DNA of 8,764 bases. Source: an uncultured Clostridia bacterium (GTDB lineage Bacteria > Bacillota > Clostridia > Monoglobales > Monoglobaceae). Position 1 is the stretch's first letter. The number at the start of each line of letters is the position of its first letter. Location: the NCBI GenBank assembly GCA_934463175.1, contig CAKSIW010000093.1:1-8764 (forward strand). Reading direction: 5' to 3'. Under the pieces are notes generated by a model. It made no database searches. It was given only the letters and a program-made list of their open reading frames with translations, and had not been told where the DNA came from. This document shows, piece by piece, positions 1 to 5,700 of the stretch. The translations under genes and the position numbers were made by a program.

Positions 1-1
1 C

Positions 2-286
2 ACCTCAAGAGGCAGAGTGATTGTTGAGAACGAACTGATTGAGGAACTCAAAAAGAACAGGTTTAATGCTGTTCTTGATGTATATAACAATGAGCCGCTG
101 CCCGATGACAGCCCGCTGAGAAGCCTTGAAAATGTTTGGTGCATTCCGCATATGGCAGGACCGACACTGGATCGCAGACCAATGATTGCAAAGGGCGTTG
201 CGGAGAATATAAGGAAGTTTGCCGACGGAAAGACGATGGAGCTTGAAATATCAAAAGAATATGCAAAGAGAATGACGAAGGTGTGA
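2..286 (+). CDS. D-isomer-specific 2-hydroxyacid dehydrogenase, C-terminal part (5' end outside window)
   Basis: This is the last 94 codons of an NAD(P)-dependent D-2-hydroxyacid dehydrogenase, which interconverts a 2-oxoacid and a D-2-hydroxyacid in the cytoplasm. The frame is already open at base 2 and begins T-S-R-G-R-V-I-V-E, matching the family segment N-T-[AS]-R-G-x-x-V-[DN]-E near the end of the NAD domain, so the GTG at 17 is internal and not a start. Downstream are L-D-V-Y-x-x-E-P-L-P, whose Glu (codon 92-94) corresponds to the catalytic Glu, and I-P-H-M-A-G-P-T, whose His (codon 149-151) is the catalytic acid/base. The following helix and a short charged tail complete the substrate domain. 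The stop lies 4 bases before the next ATG, so the two genes are co-transcribed. The substrate is unknown; the context suggests a sugar-derived acid. Family assignment is firm, specificity is not. Confidence -1.
   Translation, partial: TSRGRVIVENELIEELKKNRFNAVLDVYNNEPLPDDSPLRSLENVWCIPHMAGPTLDRRPMIAKGVAENIRKFADGKTMELEISKEYAKRMTKV
278..283 (+). promoter_or_regulatory. Ribosome binding site for the SGNH esterase
   Basis: AAGGTG lies inside the last codons of the upstream dehydrogenase, 7 bases before the ATG at 291. A second purine run (GAGG, 285-288) is only 2 bases from the ATG and is too close to be the main site. The placement implies translational coupling to the upstream gene. Confidence -1.
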
Positions 287-290
287 GGAT

Positions 291-935
291 ATGAATTTTA
301 GTGATAAAAAAATTGTTTTTTTAGGGGACAGCATAACGCACGGTGACTGTATTGAAAATAGGGATAATTCCTATGTTAATACGGTCATAAGAGAAATGGG
401 ATTTAAAAAAGCTTTTAACTATTCTGTTCCGGGATCAAGAATTGCCGAATATATCGGCGAGGACCCGAAAAAAATAGGACCTTCATTTGTCAAGAGGTTT
501 TCCGGGATGGAAGATGATGCGGATATTGTGGTTGTGTTTGGCGGAACAAATGACTTCGGAATCGGAAATGAGCCTGTCGGAGCAGAGGACGATGAGACAG
601 ATTCAACATTGTGCGGCGGACTGAACATACTTATGAAAGGGTTGTGTGAAAAATATCCGTCGGCAAAGATAATTGTCATAACACCGCTGCACAGAAAAAA
701 TGAGAATGAACCCAACAAATTCAGCGGAGAGCCTTTTATCAGCTATATATCCGCGATTAGGGCAGCTGCAAAAAAGTATAATGCCAAACTCTTGGACTTG
801 TATGGCGATAAGGATTTGCAGCCAAGTGACGAATACTATGATGCCTTGATTATTAATGACGGTCTGCATCCCAATACGGAGGGACATAGAGTGATTGCGG
901 ACAAGTTGATTGAGTTTATAAAAAAACTTTATTAA
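291..935 (+). CDS. SGNH/GDSL-family hydrolase (probable carbohydrate O-acetylesterase)
   Basis: This 214-residue protein has the SGNH fold blocks in order. Block I is F-L-G-D-S-I-T-H-G with nucleophile Ser14. Block II is V-P-G-S-R with Gly48. Block III is F-G-G-T-N-D with Asn87. Block V is D-G-L-H-P-N with Asp190 and His193. The full catalytic set is therefore present, and the length is normal for a single-domain member. There is no signal peptide or membrane segment, so it should act in the cytoplasm. Family members of this size commonly remove acetyl groups from sugars or oligosaccharides, or act as small lipases/acyl esterases. Next to sugar isomerases and a secreted deacetylase, de-O-acetylation of an imported sugar is the best guess (inference). 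The ATG at 291 is preferred because any later start would lose block I. The stop is 13 bases before the next gene's ATG. Confidence -1.
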   Translation: MNFSDKKIVFLGDSITHGDCIENRDNSYVNTVIREMGFKKAFNYSVPGSRIAEYIGEDPKKIGPSFVKRFSGMEDDADIVVVFGGTNDFGIGNEPVGAEDDETDSTLCGGLNILMKGLCEKYPSAKIIVITPLHRKNENEPNKFSGEPFISYISAIRAAAKKYNAKLLDLYGDKDLQPSDEYYDALIINDGLHPNTEGHRVIADKLIEFIKKLY

Positions 936-937
936 AC

Positions 938-942
938 AGGTG
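938..942 (+). promoter_or_regulatory. Ribosome binding site that fixes the start of the next gene at 949
   Basis: AGGTG sits 6 bases before the ATG at 949. The in-frame GTG at 940 is part of this ribosome site, so it is very unlikely to be the start codon. Confidence -1.
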
Positions 943-948
943 ATATAT

Positions 949-1791
949 ATGGAAATTGCAATTAACAGCGGATATTTCAGAAGAATATATGGTTCTGATA
1001 AGAAAAGAACGGATTTGGAATGTGCATTGCTTTGCAAAAAAGGCGGGTTTTCGCTGATTGACTGTTCACCTGCCTTTCTGACAGATGAGGACTGGTTAGA
1101 AAAAGCGAAGGTGCTTTCGGAGGAGCTTAAACGCGGGGGGGTTACTGTTGAACAGTCTCATGCTCCGTTTAACAGATATAGCCGTGAGCCTGACGACGTT
1201 TTTAAAGAAAAGCTCAGACGTTCGTTTTTAATTGCGGCAGAGCTTGGAGCAAAACGCATTGTTATTCACGCTGATGAATATGTTTGTGAGAAAGAAAACT
1301 ATGACAGTGAGACAGCGTGCAGATTTGCATATGAATTCTTTGCACCTTTTGTGGAGTTGGCAAAAAAATGCGGCATTGGGGTTGCAGTTGAAAATCTTTT
1401 TGAAGACGAACCGGGAAAAGGGCGAAACCGCTGCACATCAACGGTTGAGGAAATACTCAGAATTCTTGAGTTTTTTAACACGCCTGATGTCGCTTGCTGC
1501 TGGGATTTCGGACATGCCGCAGTTGCTTTTGGAGAAAACATGCTTAAAGAACTGAAAAAGATTGGCGAGCATGTCACATGTACTCACGTGCACGACAACT
1601 ACAAAAGCGAGGATACACATCTTCCGATTTTCCTCGGAAAAACGGATTGGAATGCACATATGGATTATCTGAAGAAAATCGGATATAAAGGCGCGTTTAC
1701 ATATGAATTTGTTTATGGCTGTATTCCTGAGTGTGTGATTGAGGATTTTCTGAAATTTCAATATAATGCCGCGCGGTTTATTGCAGGGTAA
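949..1791 (+). CDS. Sugar phosphate isomerase/epimerase (xylose isomerase-like TIM barrel) with complete metal site
   Basis: The 280-residue protein belongs to the xylose isomerase-like/AP-endonuclease-2 TIM-barrel superfamily, whose members use a divalent metal to isomerise or epimerise free or phosphorylated keto-sugars. The expected metal-ligand elements are all visible: V-A-V-E-N (Glu148), C-W-D-F-G-H-A (Asp186, His189), T-H-V-H-D-N (His213/His215) and F-T-Y-E-F (Glu253). Additional conserved residues are His71 in S-H-A-P, His107 in V-I-H-A-D-E, and H-L-P at 224-226 followed by G-K-T-D-W. This HLP..G..DW pattern is typical of the branch annotated sugar phosphate isomerase/epimerase or TIM-barrel protein. 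The length is normal for the family, and the protein is cytoplasmic with no signal peptide. The start at 949 was chosen for ribosome-site spacing; GTG 940 would add three residues. The exact substrate is unknown. It is a different subfamily from the genes at 1842 and 8688. Confidence -1.
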   Translation: MEIAINSGYFRRIYGSDKKRTDLECALLCKKGGFSLIDCSPAFLTDEDWLEKAKVLSEELKRGGVTVEQSHAPFNRYSREPDDVFKEKLRRSFLIAAELGAKRIVIHADEYVCEKENYDSETACRFAYEFFAPFVELAKKCGIGVAVENLFEDEPGKGRNRCTSTVEEILRILEFFNTPDVACCWDFGHAAVAFGENMLKELKKIGEHVTCTHVHDNYKSEDTHLPIFLGKTDWNAHMDYLKKIGYKGAFTYEFVYGCIPECVIEDFLKFQYNAARFIAG

Positions 1792-1820
1792 ATGACAGCT
1801 GTAACCGGCAGAAATATAAA
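1792..1820 (+). promoter_or_regulatory. Candidate sigma-A promoter in the 50-base gap
   Basis: ATGACA at 1792-1797 matches the -35 consensus TTGACA at 5 of 6 bases. TATAAA at 1815-1820 matches the -10 consensus TATAAT at 5 of 6. The spacer is exactly 17 bases. The predicted transcript start near 1827 would leave a leader of about 15 bases carrying the ribosome site at 1831. This is the widest gap in the window, so an internal promoter for the second half of the operon is plausible. Chance matches are common in A/T-rich DNA, and no -10 extension is present. Confidence -1.
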
Positions 1821-1830
1821 AACTATAGAT

Positions 1831-1836
1831 GAGGTG
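1831..1836 (+). promoter_or_regulatory. Ribosome binding site for the isomerase gene at 1842
   Basis: GAGGTG followed by five A residues places the site 5 bases before the ATG at 1842, which is the only credible start for that reading frame. Confidence -1.
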
Positions 1837-1841
1837 AAAAA

Positions 1842-2678
1842 ATGAAAGAATTTAAAATCGGAATACAAATGTATTCTGTTCGCGATGAAATTGAAAATGG
1901 TATGGAGAGAGCTTTGAAAAGAATCGCGGAAATGGGATATGATTGTGTGGAGTTTGCGGGATACTATGGTGAGACGGCGGAAAGTCTGAAGGAAATGTTA
2001 GATAAATATGGGCTTGAAGCAAGGTCGGTCCATGATTCATATGAAGACCTGCTTGCAAACCCTGAAGAAAAGCTTCGTTTTTTAAAGACAATCGGTGTGA
2101 AATTTTTTGCAATTCCAAAGCTTGCAAAGGATAAGCATAAGGGCAGTGAAGTGTTTGAAAAAACGGCTGCTGACATAAAGAAGGCGGCTAATATTCTGAA
2201 AGAAAACGGAATACAGCTGCTTTATCATAATCATGAATTTGAATTTGATGAATATGAGGGAAAGTGTCTGATGGACTGGCTTTTCGGTGAAATACCACCC
2301 GAACTGATGAACCCTGAGATTGACACATGCTGGGTAAACTTTGCGGGAATTGATCCGTGTGAATATATAGAAAAATATTCGGGAAAAACAGAGGTCATTC
2401 ATTTAAAAGACTTTGTTTGCCGCAATATTGAAGGGCTGCCTTTGTATAAAAAGGTTGCGGAAATGAAGAAAGACGGCAAAACTGTAACCAGAGACGGAAG
2501 CGGTTTTGAATACAGACCTGTTGGGAGCGGCGTTCAGGATTTTGAAAGCATAATCAAATCAGCAGAGAAGGCGGGAACAAAATACCTTATTGTTGAGCAG
2601 GACTTTCATCCGGAAAGGACGCCTTTTGAGGACGCTGAAAAAAGCGTGAACTTCTTGAAAAAGCTGCTTGCAAAATAA
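1842..2678 (+). CDS. Sugar phosphate isomerase/epimerase, YHNHEFE branch of TIM barrels
   Basis: The 278-residue protein is a second xylose isomerase-like TIM barrel, distinct from the gene at 949. It begins with the branch signature K-I-G-I-Q-M-Y-S-V-R-D and continues with A-E-M-G-Y-D-x-V-E-F-A-G-Y-Y-G. Likely metal or active-site residues are in L-Y-H-N-H-E-F-E-F (His129, His131, Glu132, Glu134), I-D-T-C-W (Asp161), V-I-H-L-K-D (His187, Asp190) and L-I-V-E-Q-D (Glu252). The H-L-K-D motif, followed by a G-x-G loop and the I-V-E-Q-D strand, is typical of proteins annotated sugar phosphate isomerase/epimerase. Relatives include keto-sugar epimerases and the catalytic subunits of oxidation-dependent deglycosylation systems. 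It is cytoplasmic and of normal length. It sits upstream of a secreted deacetylase, and a close paralogue starts at 8688. Family is firm; the reaction cannot be assigned. IolE is less likely because the YHHHMGT-type IolE motif is absent. Confidence -1.
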   Translation: MKEFKIGIQMYSVRDEIENGMERALKRIAEMGYDCVEFAGYYGETAESLKEMLDKYGLEARSVHDSYEDLLANPEEKLRFLKTIGVKFFAIPKLAKDKHKGSEVFEKTAADIKKAANILKENGIQLLYHNHEFEFDEYEGKCLMDWLFGEIPPELMNPEIDTCWVNFAGIDPCEYIEKYSGKTEVIHLKDFVCRNIEGLPLYKKVAEMKKDGKTVTRDGSGFEYRPVGSGVQDFESIIKSAEKAGTKYLIVEQDFHPERTPFEDAEKSVNFLKKLLAK

Positions 2679-2685
2679 AGGAGGT
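2678..2685 (+). promoter_or_regulatory. Strong ribosome binding site fixing the secreted protein's start at 2692
   Basis: AAGGAGGT is a near-perfect anti-16S match, 6 bases before ATG 2692, and overlaps the upstream stop by one base. It rules out the in-frame TTG at 2668, which lies inside the upstream gene and would put charged residues before the signal peptide. Confidence -1.
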
Positions 2686-2691
2686 GCGGAA

Positions 2692-2763
2692 ATGAAAAGA
2701 GTTGTGTGTTTGCTGCTGGCGTTTTCAGTGATGTTTTCCGCAAACTTCACTATTGCGTATGCA
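2692..2763 (+). other. Sec signal peptide of the secreted deacetylase
   Basis: The product has a basic start (Lys2, Arg3), a hydrophobic core over residues 4-21 and A-Y-A at 22-24, which fits signal peptidase I. Cutting one residue later, after Ala25, is also possible. Cys6 is too close to the N-terminus to be a lipoprotein cysteine. Confidence -1.
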
Positions 2764-5700
2764 GCGGATAATTCTGAGACGATTGTTGCAGAACGCATTT
2801 CGTTTTGTGATGAAGAAGGACGGCTTGTTTCGGGACTGCCGGAGAGCGGAACAAAGGTATATGCCGTTTTGACTGCATCTGATTTGGCAGAGAAGGACAG
2901 TAAAGAAATGCTGTGGATTGCCGGATATAAAAACGGTGTGCTTAAAGCGTTTGAAAAAGATGAAAAGGGAACAGATAAGATTACCGGGTTTAAATCGGGA
3001 ATTTTGGTGGACGATGATATAGATGAAATTCGCGCAGGCTTTTGGAGTGACGGACTGCAGTCATATTCCTCACTGAGACGGTTAAACAAAAACGGAAAGG
3101 GGAAGCCCGGGGAGCTTCTTAATGTGAAGTGGAAGGGAACGGCGGCAACTGAGGTATATGGCGGATTGCTCAGGCTGATGCCGGTTATAAATCTTGTGAA
3201 TGGCAATGACAGTGATGAGTCAAAGCTGAATGCTGTCAGAAAGCTTGATGGGACGGTTTATGCGTCAAACGTTAGTCAACAGTACACAAACAGAACTCTT
3301 GAGGATTTTTCAAAGACTAATGTCGGATACAGCTATAAGTTTACGCTTGCAGACAAGGGAGAGACAAGTATTTTCGGCAAAGATGGCGTGACCATACTGC
3401 ATAAAAAGGATAATGATGAGGTTGCCGGTGCGTCTGATCCTTCAAAACTGTATGAATTTGACATGAGTAAAGGTGGAATGGTATACATCACCATGAGTCA
3501 GTCAAGCTATGTCAGAACTTCAAAGAATCTGAAAAGTGATTACATTGAGAGTCTGGACAAGGGCTGGACTCATGAATATGACGAAAAAAAGTACGGGCTG
3601 TATGTCTTTTCAACCGATACGGATTCAGATAAAAAAGCCGGGATACCGAACGGCAAAACAGCTAATGCGTGGGGAACGAGCGGCACGGTTTACAAGAAGC
3701 ACTTCAATACCGGTGATCATGTTGAAATTCCGGCGGTTGATAAAAGCGATTCACTTTTGAGAATGAATGTTCTTGTTGTTTGGGATGAACTCTCTGATGA
3801 AACGGAAATTTATGATATTTTGGCAGACGGCAGAAGTGTTAACTTTGATAAAGACAAAGGCGAATACACTGTTAATTGTGCGGGAATGAAGGAAGCACCG
3901 ATTATTTCGGTCAGTGCAACGCCGAGCGCGGCGGCAGAAATCACACAGGCAGCTGCTATCGGTGAAGAGGCGGTTGTTAAGGCGTGCGGCAGAGAATACA
4001 GAATATTGCTTGCGCAAGGTGACACAGAGCCGGGAAAGTTAACTGATGTGAAGGCAGGCGGTGAATCAACAAATGAAGTGCGGGGTGTTCCGAGTATCGG
4101 AGCTGCAAATCTTGATTTGTATGATGAGTATTTTGACAGCACCGGAGCATTTAAGGAAAATTATAAGGATTTTGATTTTAAAAAGTTGTATGCTGATATG
4201 GCAAACATTGAAATCAATCCTGATGCCGACAGAAATTCACTATATTATGCATACAATGACAGACAGGTAAGCACATCGTCAACTGCGTGGAGAAAGGTCA
4301 ACGGGGTCTGGGGTGATCAGTACCGTTTTGCGGTTGCAGGAAATCAGACGTCAAAATTTGTTGATGAAAATGTTACAAGGCTTTTCAAACCTGCTGTGGA
4401 TTCGCGTGTAATTCCTGAGAAAGCTTATGAGTTTAAAGTCAGCAAAAGTGCAAATGTATATATAACAGTCAAATCTCAAAGCGCGTATATTGACGGACTT
4501 AATATGGATTGGAGATTTGAAACTCTTGATGCTGATGATAAGGTTATGTATGCCGGATATAATCAGGTTAAGATTGGCGATGATACAATTAATATACCGA
4601 ACGGGAAAACTGTGTCGGGACCGAATGGTTTGTCACACGGCTATGCATATGTAAAGCACTTTGAGGCAGGTGAAACGGTGGAAATACCTGTCCACAGTAC
4701 AACAGCAAATGTAAGCTGCGACACAAGCGTTTACATTATATGGGATAATCTGAATCCCGAGAGAGAAATATACAGCATATTGGTGAACGGGAACAAGCTG
4801 GAAGGCTTTTCGAGCAGTGTATATGACTATACATACGAATTTGAAGCAGGCGGAAAACTGCCGACAGTGTCCGTTTCAGCTGCTGCGGGTGCAAATGTGC
4901 AGATAAAGCAGGCAGATGATACGAATAAATACGCACAGATTATTGCTGACGGCAAAAGCTATAAAATACAGTTTGTTGAGGTTGCAGCTAATATGGGGTT
5001 AAGCTCACTTGCTGTTGACGGTGTTCAGATTGAAGATGTGTCGGAAGAAAAATATGAATATGAATACACATTGGAAAGAGGAGATATGCACATTCCGACG
5101 GTTACTGCAGCTGCTGCCGACTCAGAAAAAACCGTTACGGTGAAGCAGGTGCAGAAAGTGCCGGGCAGTGCTGTCGTGAGTGTTACTGCGAAAAGCGGAT
5201 ATACTGTGACATACAGGGTTAACCTGAAAAAGACGGGTGAAGCCGGAACGGTAACGGAGCTGAAGTCGGCGAATAATGCTGCTGTGTATGCAGTTCCGTC
5301 ACTCGGTGTTGAACCTGAATATGTTTATGAAAAATACAGTACCGACGAGGAAAGAATTGCTGCTGTGCTGTCAACAACAGAAAATCCGTACTATTATACT
5401 AACGGTGAATATGCGATATTTACAAACAGAAACAGCGGTACGGCGTGGAACTATAAAGCGAATGATATATATGGAGTGCAGTCTGAGTTTACAATTATTG
5501 ATGATCCGCATTCCGCTTTGATTTCACCCGATGTAACAAGAATATATAAACCGTCGAACGATAAGGAAAACAGCGATAAGGCATACAGCTTCAAGATAAG
5601 CAAGGGTGCAACTGTTTATATCACTGTTATGGAACGGACCGCATTTCTGGATTCATTTAAGGATAAGGGCTGGGAATATGAATATGATGAAAAATATAAG

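Noticed and set aside
940..948. GTG start adding three residues to the isomerase at 949
   Set aside because: The GTG is part of the AGGTG ribosome site, which is correctly spaced for ATG 949.
1795..1802. 8-base palindrome ACAGCTGT overlapping the candidate -35 as an operator
   Set aside because: Perfect 8-base palindromes occur often by chance, the arms do not extend, and no second copy was seen upstream of other genes.
949..2678. Assignment of the TIM barrels to IolE or IolH of inositol catabolism, with the oxidoreductase as IolG
   Set aside because: The IolE YHHHMGT-type motif is absent, the oxidoreductase has Tyr in place of the inositol dehydrogenase His, and no other iol gene is present in the window.
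2668..2691. TTG start extending the secreted protein by eight residues
   Set aside because: It lies inside the upstream gene, has no ribosome site, and would itself encode the AAGGAGGT that serves ATG 2692.
2707..2709. Cys6 of the secreted protein as a lipoprotein attachment site
   Set aside because: It precedes the hydrophobic core and has no lipobox; the A-Y-A site at residues 22-24 fits signal peptidase I.
2559..3206. Long open frame on the minus strand (215 codons)
   Set aside because: It is antisense to the well-supported isomerase end and signal peptide/N-domain of the secreted protein, has no recognisable motif, and its Ser/Pro/Phe-rich composition is typical of the antisense of coding DNA.
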